From Notospermus geniculatus (Eukaryota > Nemertea > Pilidiophora > Heteronemertea > Lineidae), in assembly GCA_002633025.1 (NCBI GenBank), contig NMRB01000146.1:379272-443271 (forward strand): a stretch of 64,000 nt of DNA, written 5' to 3'. Numbering within the stretch: the first letter of the stretch is position 1; every line of letters starts with the position of its first letter. Below the pieces are notes generated by a model. It made no database searches. It was not told the DNA's origin and worked only from the letters and a program-made list of their open reading frames with translations. Position numbers and translations under genes: made by a program. Shown here piece after piece: positions 46,086-57,186 of the stretch.

Positions 46086-46602
46086 TGTCTTCTTTGCTAA
46101 GATTCTGTCTTCGCCAGACTTCGTGATTGTTCGGCGCCTTCTCTACCGAGCGTTTCAGAATCCTAGTCTTGCTTCCGACAACGATCTTCTGTAGCTTTTC
46201 TGCCCACATTCACAATACCGTCTCCTTTGACGTCTTCATCAATTACAGTCCACCGGCTATCACTCTGAACTTAATCCCATCACTGGCGTGACTCCGGCCA
46301 TAAAGGAGACATTTAGTGATAATGGGACCCAATACCTCGTCAATACATCATACATTTTAAGTGAGTCATCGCTTTTGCTTCGTGACCTTCCATTAGGAAA
46401 ATGCATATATACATATCCTGAAAAAATGCTTTGTCTGGCTTGCGCGGGACACAACTGAGGGCAGCAAATGTTTTTCCTCAATTTTCTCGCTGGGTATTGT
46501 AATGGTGGCTTTCGTGACCTGAATGTATCGTATGGATACCTGATATGGATGGTCACGGAAATATGGCGGACGCTCGGAATGGGTTGCGGCGAGATGGATT
46601 AC

Positions 46603-46871
46603 TACGGTGGCCCATAGAGCTCATTGATGAAAAATATTTACATTTGCAATTTTTTTCCAATTCGATAATTTTTTCTTGGGGTTTTTACAAAAATTTTCAC
46701 CGCGGTGGAAATATTTCCACCGAGGTGGAAATATTCTCACCGCGGTGGTAATATTTTCACCGCGGTGGGAACTTCCAAAAATTGTAAAAACCCCCAAGAA
46801 AAAATTATCGAATTGAAAAAAAAATTGCAAATGTAAATATTTTTCATCAATGAGCTCTATGGGCCACCGTA
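46603..46871. mobile_element. Long foldback element, 269 bp, TSD GATTAC
   Basis: GATTAC flanks both sides (46597-46602, 46872-46877). Arms of ~90-100 bp are almost exact inverses, from TACGGTGGCCCATAGAGCTC inward. The loop holds three CACCGCGGTG palindromes and one CACCGAGGTG at ~20-bp spacing. A 6-bp target duplication is like that of the 21361 element. No coding capacity. Confidence 0.95.
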
Positions 46872-47225
46872 GATTACTGTAATTGACTGATGTCCGCGGA
46901 AAACTGCATGATGCAGACGATATTCCTAACTGACCTTCGCCTGTCTGCCGCAAGGACAGGGCAGGCCGTTGAGAGCTGTCGTTGAGAAAATAAAGAAAGA
47001 TGCTTTATTTTTGCATCCAGGAAACACCCTGGCTGGTATTCGGACTCATCGCCATACTCTGACCAACAAAGGCCAAAACCGACGGAAACACAGCCTGAAC
47101 TAACCGTAGCAGAAGTTCTATAACCCGACAGCGTCCGTCTGCTTTTTGAGGACCAGTTTGTTTCATCCTAGGTGGCTGGGCCTACCCATGCCCATCTCAG
47201 TACACGTACACGTAGGCCTACATGA

Positions 47226-47281
47226 GGGAGTATTCGCAAAGCCGCCGAAACGCCAACGCGAACGCCAGTCCCATTGTTCAA
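47226..47281. mobile_element. GGGAGTTTTCGC MITE, left half
   Basis: GGGAGTATTCGCAAAGCC and CGAAACGCCAACGCGAACGC, ending CCCATTGTTCAA, where a second, complete copy begins. The right half is absent. Confidence 0.85.
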
Positions 47282-47283
47282 TA

Positions 47284-47414
47284 GGGAGTTTTTGCAAAGC
47301 CCCCGAAACGCCAACGCAAACGCCAAACCCATTGATCGATGCCACGAAAAGAGCACCGAACAAAAGGATAGACGTTCGCGTTTGCGTTTCGGGGGGGGGG
47401 GGTTGCGAAAACTC
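47284..47414. mobile_element. GGGAGTTTTCGC MITE, copy 6
   Basis: TA precedes (47282-47283) and follows (47415-47416). Full arms and core; the right arm has a G-run expansion (12 G). It lies directly against the half copy, as if inserted at a TA within it followed by loss of the other half. Confidence 0.9.
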
Positions 47415-47419
47415 TACAT

Positions 47420-50185
47420 TTACAGTACATCATATATTTGAATCCTTCGCCGCACCGACCAAGTCAAAAAACACCACCAACATGATCATCCATCGTCTGG
47501 TAATAAACCTGACGTTTTCATATCATTCCGACTGCGACGTGACTGAAGTGCACTGCAAGAGCAATTGTGTGCACGCATATGATACAAGGCATGTTGTTAA
47601 CGATGTTTTACGGCAAAACTAGACCGAGTTCATCAGTCTTCACCGTCGTATGGAGATATGAAGGAGGGCGAAAACACCGGCAAAGGCTGTTGTGTCGTTG
47701 GATGAATTATACCGGTGACGCCATGGACGTGGCCGCTACCAATGATGCGAAATATACGTGTACCCCTTATCCTGCAGATGAGCTACACATATCATGGAGA
47801 GCGACCCCTGGGGTAGAAATATAGAGCGTTTTTTACAGTTTGTTGTCTTACGTCACGATCGGATCCAAAGCCGCCAAAAGCTAGATTTTAGTTTCTACCA
47901 ATCAGAATTTAACAAGTATCTGCATCCTATAATTTATGCAAATTGGTGCAACAGTCCGTCTGGCATTCAGTCATACTGAAGCCCAATTAACACACCAAAT
48001 GACACTGAAATTTGCACCAGTGTGTGATCAGTTATTACGCTTGAAGGAAGTGCATCTTCTCCGGTATTAAATGCATTGTCGTCTGTGTAGAAAAGCATGA
48101 GTGATTCATCACCAATATGGCGCCATCAATCATGCGTTTTCTGCGAAGTTCCAACATGCAGACGACTTCGGAATTGAAATTAATCTCCAACATCCCTGAC
48201 ATGGAATGACAGACGAAGAAACGGCGCTGGTACCCCAGGGGTAGCTCCTTCACTACAAACCGAACGTCGTACACTTCGGGAATTTGTGGTGATGATGTTG
48301 ATGAAGTCCCGCTAGGATGTGCTCCTCAAAAACCGTATCAGCCTTGTCGGAGGTGAGCTCCCTGCAGAAAGCAAAACTCCCAACGTTTGAACGGGTCGAT
48401 GAACATTTCGTTACTCGTTGGCTATCATATTTGTGGGCTAACTGTCCAACTGCCCTGCCTTGGCATCCAGTGATGTCTTCCCCTTTCCAAAATGCCCTTT
48501 TGGTACATTCCAACTTTGGCTACCTTTATTCCCGTTTCCCATTTCTGTCCTCGCACACCCTTTCCTTTTTGCCTTCCTGGTTTTTTGCCTGCTACTTTGT
48601 CGTTTTTCCAGTCCCCGTATTTTTGCCCTCCCGGCAATTAATAGGGACGGCAACAGCTCTGCGCGAATCAGTGGNGGCACCAAATGCAACTACATGTACT
48701 GTTGGTCATCCACTTCATTTAGCAAATTTGTCTTCAAAGCAGTCTCAGCAAAACGACACCATGCACCGTTTTCAACTGAGTCCTGCTTTGAGTTCGTCAT
48801 TAGATGAATACATGAAATTGACTTCATAGTGCATTACTATAATTATTAGCATTACAATCTGACCGACCAATATTTGTCTACTTATTGTTAGCATTGACAT
48901 TGGGAAACCCATTCACCATTCAAGTGCCTTTATGAGCGCTGTAAACAACTGATGTATTAAAAGAACACGATTAATTTGAGCTTGGGTCTGCCAATGACAT
49001 TCCTCGCGCACAATTACCGGGACAATTACACACCCGTCACGTTTGGCTTTGTCGAGTATTCGAAGAGATTTCTTCTAGTTATTCCGCCATAGGCCCTCAG
49101 TCTGCTGGGGAGCGTCTGTGCATTCACGCTGCAATGCAACAGGTTTAGATAAAGGCTATCTTAAGTGGGTATATCATTTGCCGACAACGAGATGGCTTCC
49201 GCTGCAGTTGTTGTCCAGATAAGATACTCGCATCTTTGCTTGCATCATTTAAGACGGACGTATCAATTCGAAGCATGTGCAACCGAAGGAACCCGCCTTT
49301 ACCACGTATAGATATCCAACATAGAGCACAAAAAACGACACACAATATGATAGTAAAAGTAAAGTCGAGTCGTCTCATTTACCACGTAGCCTACATGCAG
49401 TTTGGTAAAAATTCGCGATCTCTCTGCCTGGTGTTCCATTCCACATAGTAGGCTATAGCATGGATTGTGCGCCATATTGGCCTACTGCTTCTTCTCGCGC
49501 CTACAACCTGTAGCCTACTTAACAGTCATGACAGTTGTGTCCCTTGCCCTGTCTCCCCCAATTAGACCTACAGGTAGAGTGGTAAATGGTCCGATGACAG
49601 AACCAGGATTGACTGCACGATTTTTGTGCGGCCGTCACCACTAGTACCGCTTATCTCTGCCGAGGATGCCCCATAAGCACGGCCTTTGTATAATCTGTTG
49701 TAGAACCCTGGGAAGAGGTTGGGGGGGGGTCTAGTCACTGTAAACAGACTTTAGCTCCTCAGAATAGAGCGTACTAATATTTTGGCTTTAAATTCTACAG
49801 TCATGAGATGAAATTCCCTTTCAATCAGATATGTATTGTGACAGCTCGTTAATGTTTTTAAATGTCGCTTTAAACTTTTGACCTTTATTAAAAAGCCCTG
49901 GAAACTTATTAAAGATTGAAAACTTATATAACCGAAGGGTATTTTGAATATTTCCATGCACTGTTCTTTTTAACAATGGATTAGCCTCCTTTGTAAATAA
50001 CCTACAATAAATGACGATGTGATGCGCAAATCAGTTCTTAGATTTTGAACTGCCTGATCGAGACATTCCTCCTGTTCAAGCAACAAAAAATTACAACACA
50101 ATATCCTGTTTCGGACACAACCTCCCAGTCGGGAGATGCAAAATCCCAATCGGGAGGTGATCTCCCGATGCGGCAAAAGTTCCTG
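47420..50185. other. No confident feature; one N at 48675
   Basis: Frames at 48317-48829 (+) and on the opposite strand overlap and show no domain. A single N at 48675 interrupts one. No repeats of the window recognised. Confidence 0.4.
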
Positions 50186-50189
50186 ACTG

Positions 50190-50285
50190 ACTACGGCGAT
50201 CGAGTGCTCAGTTGCAACGCAACCCAGTTGCAAAGCGAGTCGCAACGCAAAATCAACTAGAAACTCAATGGTGGATTCCAGGCTT
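50190..50285. mobile_element. TTGCAAAGCGAGTCGCAACG element, one end
   Basis: GATCGAGTGC.CAGTTGCAACG, AGCGAGTCGCAACGCAAAAT and ATGGTGGATTCC match the right end of the element at 56904-57162. The left end is absent. Upstream 50125-50170 has CTCCC/GGGAG palindromes of its own. Confidence 0.75.
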
Positions 50286-50379
50286 TAGTGAAGTGGAATT
50301 CTCATTGCATAGACCGAAACACAACAATGAGGTCAGATTCTCCGGGTGGTAACCTAAAACTAACCAGATGTGGATGACA

Positions 50380-51000
50380 GAGCAGGTCAGGTCAACTCCT
50401 ATCCTTGTGTTAACCTAACACACCAGGTCAGGTTAACTCCTAGCCTTGTGTTAACCAAACACACCAGGTCAGGTCAACTCCTGCCTTGTGTTAAGTTAAC
50501 ACACCAGGTCAGGTCAACTCCTAGCCTTGTGTTAACCAAACACACCAGGTCAGGTCAACTCCTGCCTTGTGTTAAGCTAACACATCAGGTCAGGTCAACT
50601 CCTGCCTTGTGTTAAGCTAACACATCAGGTCAGGTCAAATCCTCCTCCTTATGTTAACCTAACACATCAGGTCAGGTCAAATTCTCCTCCTTGTGTTAAC
50701 CTAACACACCAGGTCAGGTCAACCTAACACACCCGGTCAGGTCAAATCTTCATCCTTGTGTTTACCTAACACACCAGGTCAGGTCAACTCCTAGCCTTGT
50801 GTTAACCTAACACGCCAGGTCAGGTCAACCTAACACACCCGGTCAGGTCAAATCTTCATCCTTGTGTTTACCTAACACACCAGGTCAGGTCAACTCCTAT
50901 CCTTCTGTTAACCTAACACGCCAGGTCAGGTCAACCTAACACACCCGGTCAGGTCAAATCTTCCTCCTTGTGTTAACCTAACACACCAGATCAAGTCAAA
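50380..51000 (+). repeat. AGGTCA-rich satellite, ~40-bp unit
   Basis: About 15 units of CAGGTCAGGTCAACTCCT, CCTTGTGTTAACCTAACACAC, with some shortened or doubled units. Every unit carries overlapping AGGTCA half-sites and a GTTAACCTAAC near-palindrome. ORFs through it are by-products. Confidence 0.97.
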
Positions 51001-51534
51001 CCACACAGTTTTAATCACTAACTCTACTTTGGTTGGAAACTAGCTAGGTTTGCTGAGTTTGGCTCGTTCTTCGTCCGCTTAGAACAAAGGGGCTTTGCCG
51101 TGGGTGAAAAGTTCGTTCAACACCTGCTCTTCAGTCAGAGTCAAAGAATTCACGGCAATGTCCTCTACCAGAGAGGCACTTGTTCAACATGAAAATGCAT
51201 CACTAAGCTAACCTGGAATAGATTCTAACAAAAAATTAGATCACGCCAAGGTCTCCAATCCAATGGGGCAAAAAATAGCAAGTAAATTATTCAAATCAAC
51301 TAAATTTCCTTTCCGTAGAACTTAAATGTTGTTGATTGTAAAATCAATGCAACTGAGCAGGGGTATGTCGACTATCGTGAAATATTAATGACAAATACAT
51401 GTATCTTAACGTCTTGATAACAACCTTTATTTCGTGTACTGCACAACCATACAAAACATTAAGTGAGAATAATGCCATGAAAATTTGAAATTTGCTGGGA
51501 TGTTGCAGTGGATGGTGAAGGATGTTGAATCGTA

Positions 51535-51880
51535 CACTCTTAGCAAAAAGGGTTCCAAGAGGGTTCTTTGGCCTTTCAAAGAAAACTTTCTTCTATAGGG
51601 TTCTATCTAGAACCCTAAAGAACCCCAGGGTGCTGAAATCCACTTCAAGAAATCTGTGAATGCGTGAGAATACAACCGATACTCCGTGCTCCACCTGATG
51701 AATATCTTTATTCATGAGGTCTAATAAAATGAATACACTTTTGCATCGAGCGTCGTAGAGAAATCTGCAATTAAATTTTGAGGGTACAAAGAATCCCTCT
51801 GTAAGGGTTCTCCCACAGTGGCAGGCCAAGAACCCCCTGGGGTTCTTTGTCTGCCACACTGGGCGAGCGAACCCTCACCC
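51535..51880. mobile_element. Probable partial element, CTCTTAGCAAAAAGGGTTC end
   Basis: Begins ACTCTTAGCAAAAAGGGTTC and holds many AGAACCC/GGGTTCT words in both orientations. Similar ends are common in animal MITEs. The matching right terminus is not seen. Confidence 0.45.
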
Positions 51881-51924
51881 CTTTATTTTGGTAGTCGATT
51901 TCTTTTTCTACTTTTTGTGCATGT

Positions 51925-52125
51925 ATACAACCTGGCCCTGATTGGTCAATAGGAGCAGTCAGCCGCGCATATTGCCAACAGATGGCAGCAAAGTCTTAGC
52001 GGACCAATGTACAGGAAAATCTACGTGATTGCTGCTCGATCGACAATGACTGGGTCCGCTAGATGCATTGAATTGGGCTGTAGTGACACCTAGTGGTCAA
52101 CTCGCTGACAGTTCCTATTTCTGGT
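51925..52125 (-). repeat. Diverged inverted copy of the 3490-3690 block
   Basis: On the minus strand it follows the order CAATTCAATGCAT, AGCGGACC, CAATCACGT, TTTTCCTGT, TTGGTCCGCTA, ACTTTGCTGCCATCT, TTGGCAATA, GCGCGGCTGACTGCTCCTAT. This shows that part of the first duplication is an older interspersed repeat. Confidence 0.75.
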
Positions 52126-52733
52126 GTGTAACCGTCAAGGTTTTCTTGCATGAAAGAATTTTCGTCCGGATTAGCATGTCGATAACTTCATTTTATTTTT
52201 GGCTGTGGAGGGGAGTCGAGCCAAAATCTCAATTCACTTTTCATTGGATTTGATGCAGCCGTCTTTTGTGATTGTTCTACGAAAAAAAGGAAAGATTTAG
52301 TAAAAAAGTCTACTCTAGGAATGATACCGTGAGTCTGTTTGATTAATTCATACAAAAGAACGACATCATTTTAGAAGGCGGGTAGATTACTCCTATTAAT
52401 GATGACTTACTTTCGCCAAAAATTCAGCGGAGACCCATTAATCTAATGCGAATAGCAGATTGGTGAAAAACAAACCCTTGCTATACAATAAATCAACTCT
52501 TATTCGAAATGCACGCAATACACAGGGGATGCACAGCACGTTGATCCATTCATAGAAGTACTAACCTTGAATTGGGATCCTATAATTTCATTTCTATGGT
52601 TTATTGTTCAAAACAACCAGGTTTGCCTGACTTATCAATGATTCAACAGTAATTGTTATTTTTATCATAGCTTTGGGATCGTAAGTTATCCCTTAAGCCA
52701 AACTTTGCGACAAGTGTAGAAACCCCGAGATCC

Positions 52734-52765
52734 GCCCCCCCCCCACCACCACCACCACCACCTCT
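52734..52765 (+). repeat. CCACCA / poly-C simple repeat
   Basis: A C-run followed by six CCA-type triplets. Confidence 0.9.
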
Positions 52766-52904
52766 CACAAGCAATGATTTGTCGTTTGTAACGTTAGTGG
52801 CCAAAAAAATCGCATCTCTTTGAAATTTTCTGGGCCGGGGGAGAACCCCAGATCCTTCTCGGCACCTGCCTTCAGCGGCCGCCTGTACGTACATGTACAT
52901 GTAC

Positions 52905-53045
52905 ATTTTTATGTACAGCAGAAGAAGTGCCCGGAGAAAATCTCTGTTGTCGCCGTCTCTATCCCATAAGAATGGGAAGGACTGGGGAGCGAACCCGAAT
53001 TCTGCATCTGATTCTGACCGCTCTATCTGGCCTGACGCCCATCTA
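52905..53045 (-). mobile_element. tRNA-derived SINE, short
   Basis: On the minus strand a tRNA-like head has an A-box-like GGCCAGATAGAGCGGT and a B box GGGTTCGCTCC, then CCCATTCTTATGGGATAGAG and GAGATTTTCTCCGGGCACTT, TCTGCTGTACAT. The tail is shared with the fragment at 15660-15745. The head lacks a complete cloverleaf. Confidence 0.7.
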
Positions 53046-53667
53046 GCTGGTTTGAATCCATCACATTTCCCGCTTCTGAGGAGCTCGAGCCTCAGCCAAT
53101 CATCGGTGTGCGAAGGCTAATCGACGTGCCAATCACATTCCGTGTTACAAATGTGTGCGGGAAGAGAAAAGAAAGTGCCGAATGGCGATTTGTTTCACGA
53201 GTTCTGATTGGCTGGGAGGCGGGGTCAATAGGGGTCAGATTCATTTATAATTTATGAGTTAACGCAAAAGATGACATGATTGGGACAAGGAAGACGCAGT
53301 CGATGGCCTTGTTTGGACAAGATGGAATTCTGTGACAGGCGCTGTTCTCACTACGCCACTCTGGAACTTCTCAGTCTGTTGAATACCGGTATTACATGTA
53401 CTCTACTGCATCCAGGACCGGATGTACTTAGTTTGCCTGCAATGGTGTGCAGAAAAGTGAAGAATTAATGCCTCTTACGCATCCGGTATATTTCTTTGTT
53501 TCTTTATTATTCATTTTGCGTTTTATGATTTTTTATCATTCCTAATGGCGTAAACCTCTTACTGCGTACGGTTTTACGTTACTAAATACATGTTATGAGA
53601 ACAATGCACTGAGGGAAGTGAATATAAAGATAATGGCCACTTTCATCTCGTACGATACAAAAATGTC

Positions 53668-54069
53668 ATGTTTTTTGCAACATACCATTCATGGAGCGAA
53701 ATCAACGATTGTAACATGAGAGAAAAGCTATTGGTTGTAATACAGTAAAGGTAACGGTATTTTACACTGCAAATGTACGTCAGAAATTATTTCACTATTT
53801 AATAGTGTTTAAGCGTTCTTAAACTTCCAAATAATCCGAGAAGCCCGTTAACGTTGAAAAGACGTCTAGTGGCACAGCAAAGTCAAGTAATCAAGGCTCC
53901 GTTGTTCAAAACAGTAGGGAGGTTTCGAAATCAAACGATAAACGTAAACGTTAACGACAACGTTATTTTTGTACTAGTCTCGCGCAGCCAGCCGTTTCGT
54001 TCCGCAGTACTGCTACACAAACGTCTGGCCCAGAACGCCGTTGTTCTTGTGATACAGTGCATTGTAGTC
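53668..54069 (+). repeat. 402-bp tandem duplication, unit 1
   Basis: CATGTTTTTTGCAACATACC through the GGGAGGTTTCGAAATCAAAC MITE start is repeated at 54070. In unit 1 the MITE is cut at 53974 (GTAC) and followed by 95 bp beginning TAGTCTCGCGCAGCCAGCCG, itself like a DNA-element end. Confidence 0.9.
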
Positions 54070-54467
54070 ATGTTTTTTGCAACATACCATTCATAGAGCG
54101 AAATCAACGATTGTAACATGAGAGAAAAACTATTGGTTGTAATACACTAAAGGTAACGGTATTTTACACTGCAAATGGACGTCAGAAATTATTTCACTAT
54201 TTAATAGTGTTTAAGCGTTCTTAAACTTCCAAATAATCCGAGAAGTCCGTTAACGTTGAAAAGACGTCTAGTGGCACAGCAAAGTCAAGTAATCAAGGCT
54301 CCGTTGTTCAAAACAGTAGGGAGGTTTCGAAATCAAACGATAAACGTAAACGTTAACGACAACGTTATTTTTGTACCGAAAATGCAATATAAAATCTGGT
54401 TAATGTGTAGTACGAAAAATGACGTTGTCGTAAAGTTTACGTTTATCGTTTGATTTCGAAACATCCC
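54070..54467 (+). repeat. 402-bp tandem duplication, unit 2, with complete MITE
   Basis: Second unit. It contains the full 149-bp MITE 54319-54467 (TA at 54317-54318 and 54468-54469), arms GGGAGGTTTCGAAATCAAAC and its inverse. It shows what unit 1 lost. Confidence 0.9.
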
Positions 54468-55583
54468 TAGTATTCGAGAGTTTACGCTAACGCTATCTCT
54501 GACGTACATGTACATTTGCAATGTAAAAAATAACGTTAACGTTAGTGTTAGTGTTACCGTTAGCGGGGCGATCTAGAGAGTTTATTTACGAATCGATCAT
54601 TACCGACACGATGGCATCGGCAAAAACACTGAATCCATCAGCAAAAAACGATTCCTGCAGAAATCGTATATCTCTATAAGAGTATTTCTGCACCGACCAA
54701 GATTACATTCCGCATCTTGAGACAGACTATAAGTGTGCAAGACTAGATCGATAAAGAAAATGAACTAACATACACGATCTGTGTCAACGATGTCAGCGAA
54801 AGGTTCGGACGCTACTTCACACTCACCCAAATCCATCCTTCGGCTTTGCACCCTTAATTAGTTTAGTTTTAGAGTGTGCTTATATACGCGCTGTAACAAA
54901 TTAGTATAAAGACCCAAGGATTAATTTCTCAGATATTCCTGGTGAGGCTGTTCGTTGGCCGGGTTCGGTGGCAGCAAACCGAAACATTTTCCTGATAATG
55001 ACATCGGGACAATTTTTGTGTAAAGTCCCAAACCCACTGGTGAGACGCATTTTTAGGGCCGCTGTTATCGGCGATAACTTAATTGAAAACCTTCGTTATA
55101 TTCAAACGCGCTGCCCCCGAACATGGGCAAGGCGTTAAACCGCGGGGTGCGGGGCGTGAAAAACGCGGCAGCGGGTTCAGGATCTTAAACTGCAAACCAA
55201 AATTTGGACTGACCATAGAGGACAGAATCTCTTGTTGACATACTGCGGCTTACATGTAGATTCACTAGCCTTGCTTATCCCAATCCTTTGATTCACCTCA
55301 TGTATGCGGGATCTGTTTCCCGACGTAAAAGGCTCCACTTATTGATATTTTTTTTAAAGATCATACACCAATAACCAATGCGGTTGCACTTTGGCTGGAA
55401 GACAGTCTCAGACCGGCGACAAACCAGTAAGGCGGAACGACACACATACTTTCAGTCGTGTTCAGTTTATACATGTACTTCCGCCGATTTAGCTGATCGT
55501 TCGGCAAATTCTATTGTTCGCTTTCCCATTTCCATTGTTATTGGTCAGAATTGGATGAAGTACATGTATAATCCAGGCCTAAG

Positions 55584-55700
55584 GGCCAATTCATACTTCC
55601 TCGCAAACCAGTGTGCGGAACGGGAAATTGTTATTTCTCGCCAAACTGGTTCCAAACAAAGCATTTTCCTTTCCGTCTGGCCTGGAAGTAAGAATTGGCC
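55584..55700. mobile_element. AATTCATACTTCC MITE, copy 2
   Basis: GGCCAATTCATACTTCCTCG and GGAAGTAAGAATTGGCC arms; interior as in 43928-44044. Confidence 0.9.
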
Positions 55701-55750
55701 ATAAAACGCGGTCACACTGTCGTTTACGCTACGATTCCATAGAGCATTAA

Positions 55751-55839
55751 AGCTGAACTGCATGAACAAAAACCACAGCGCCACAGTATGGTGGTCTACA
55801 GAAGTGCAAACGCCCGTCCAAGTACCTCCAAAACATGAA
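55751..55839. mobile_element. AGCTGAAC MITE, left end only
   Basis: Preceded by TTAA (55747-55750). AGCTGAACTGCATGAAC, then CACAGCGCCACAGTATGGTG, as in 60429-60827. Ends at the unit junction. At the same TTAA in unit 2 (56750-56753) a different element begins. Confidence 0.8.
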
Positions 55840-55840
55840 G

Positions 55841-56753
55841 TTCGGACGCTACTTCAGACTCACCCAAATCCATCCTTCGGCTTTGCACCCTTAATTAGTT
55901 TAGTTTTAGAGTGTGCTTATACGCGCTGTAACAAATTAGTATAAAGACCCAAGGATTAATTTCTCAGATATTCCTGGTGAGGCTGTTCGGTGGCAGCAAA
56001 CCGAAACACTTTCCGTCTGAAGTCACTGAACGACGTCCGGGACTTTTGTGTAAAGTCCAGAATCCACTGACGCGTTTTTAGGCCCTGGACCCAGTGCGTC
56101 GGCGATAACTTGAAAACCTTAAATCGGTATTTTTCAAACGCCCCCCCCCCCCAACAATGGGCAAGGCGGAGTCCGGGGCAGCGGGTTCAGGAAACCTAAA
56201 TTTGGACTGACCACAGAGGACTAGACTGAATCTCTTGTTGACATACTGCGGCTTAGATCCACTAGCCTTGCTTATCCCAATCCTTTGATTCACCTCATGT
56301 ATGCGGGATCTGTTTCCCGACGTAAAAGGCTCAACTTATTGATATTTTTTTTAAAGATCATACACCAATAACCAATGCGGTTGCACTTTGGCTGGAAGAC
56401 AGTCTCAGACCGGCGACAGACCAGTAAGGCGGAACAACACACATACATTCAGTCGTGTTGTTAAGCTCAGTTTATACATGTACTTCCGCCGATTTAGCTC
56501 ATCGTACGGCAAATTCTATTGTTCGCTTTCCCATTTCCATTGTTATTGGTCAGAATTGGATGAAGTATAATCCAGGCCTAAGGGCCAGTTCATACTTCTT
56601 CGCAAACCAGTGTGCGGAACGGGAAATTGTTATTTCTCGCCAAACTGGTTCCAAACAAAGCATTTTCCTTTCCGTCTGGTCGGCCTGGAAGTAAGAATTG
56701 GCCATAAAACGCAGTCACACTGTCGTTTACACTACGATTCCATAGAGCATTAA
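55841..56753 (+). repeat. ~1-kb tandem duplication, unit 2
   Basis: Copy of 54803-55750. A C-run (56143-56152) and several short indels distinguish it. Ends at the TTAA used by different elements in the two units. Confidence 0.92.
56583..56703. mobile_element. AATTCATACTTCC MITE, copy 3
   Basis: Duplicate of 55584-55700 within unit 2, with an extra TCGG in the right half. Confidence 0.9.
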
Positions 56754-56901
56754 GGCCAATTTATACTTCTCCGTTTTGCGCTTATCCGTTCGCTATGTTT
56801 ATGTGTGGTATCAACAATAAAATTACTTTTTTCTACCACGCATTCACATACGAAACGGACACGCGCAAAACGCAAAGTATGAATCTAAATGTAGCTTACC
56901 T
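56754..56901. mobile_element. TTAA-flanked element, GGCCAATTTATACTTC ends
   Basis: TTAA at 56750-56753 and 56902-56905. GGCCAATTTATACTTCTCCG and GTTTTGCGC face GCGCAAAACGCAAAGTATGA; the outermost right end is degraded. Related in end sequence to the AATTCATACTTCC MITEs but with a different core. Confidence 0.7.
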
Positions 56902-56903
56902 TT

Positions 56904-57162
56904 AAGCTAGGAATCCACTGCTGATTTTCTGCGTTGCGACTTGCTTTGCAACCTGCGACTCGCGACTGAATACGAACACAAGGAACTGATACCGGTCGCC
57001 GACCGATTGCCGACTGAAATTGACCACATCTTTTCCATTGGCGGAAATCACGTCTGGCTGGTCCACTGCGGCGATCGAGTGCCCAGTTGCAACGCAACCC
57101 AGTTGCAAAGCGAGTCGCAACGCAAAATCAGCTAGAAAATCAATGGTGGATTCCCCGCTTTA
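56904..57162. mobile_element. Foldback element, GCGTTGCGACTTGCTTTGCA arms
   Basis: GGAATCCAC.GCTGATTTTCTGC, GTTGCGACTTGCTTTGCAAC on the left; GTTGCAAAGCGAGTCGCAAC, GCAAAATCAGC, GGTGGATTCC on the right. One end recurs at 50190. Directly abuts the previous element. Confidence 0.85.
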
Positions 57163-57186
57163 CGGTATACGGACTCGCCGGTTATG

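Larger units (their letters stand above)
54803..55839 (+). repeat. ~1-kb tandem duplication, unit 1
   Basis: GTTCGGACGCTACTTCA.ACTC through GATTCCATAGAGCATTAA is repeated at 55841-56753. Unit 1 has TACATGTA at 55251-55258 and 55561-55568 where unit 2 has TA. There is no N between the units, so this pair is more likely a true duplication. Confidence 0.92.

Noticed and set aside
48317-48829. 170-codon ORF with an unknown residue
   Set aside because: Equally long frames lie opposite; no domain and composition looks random.
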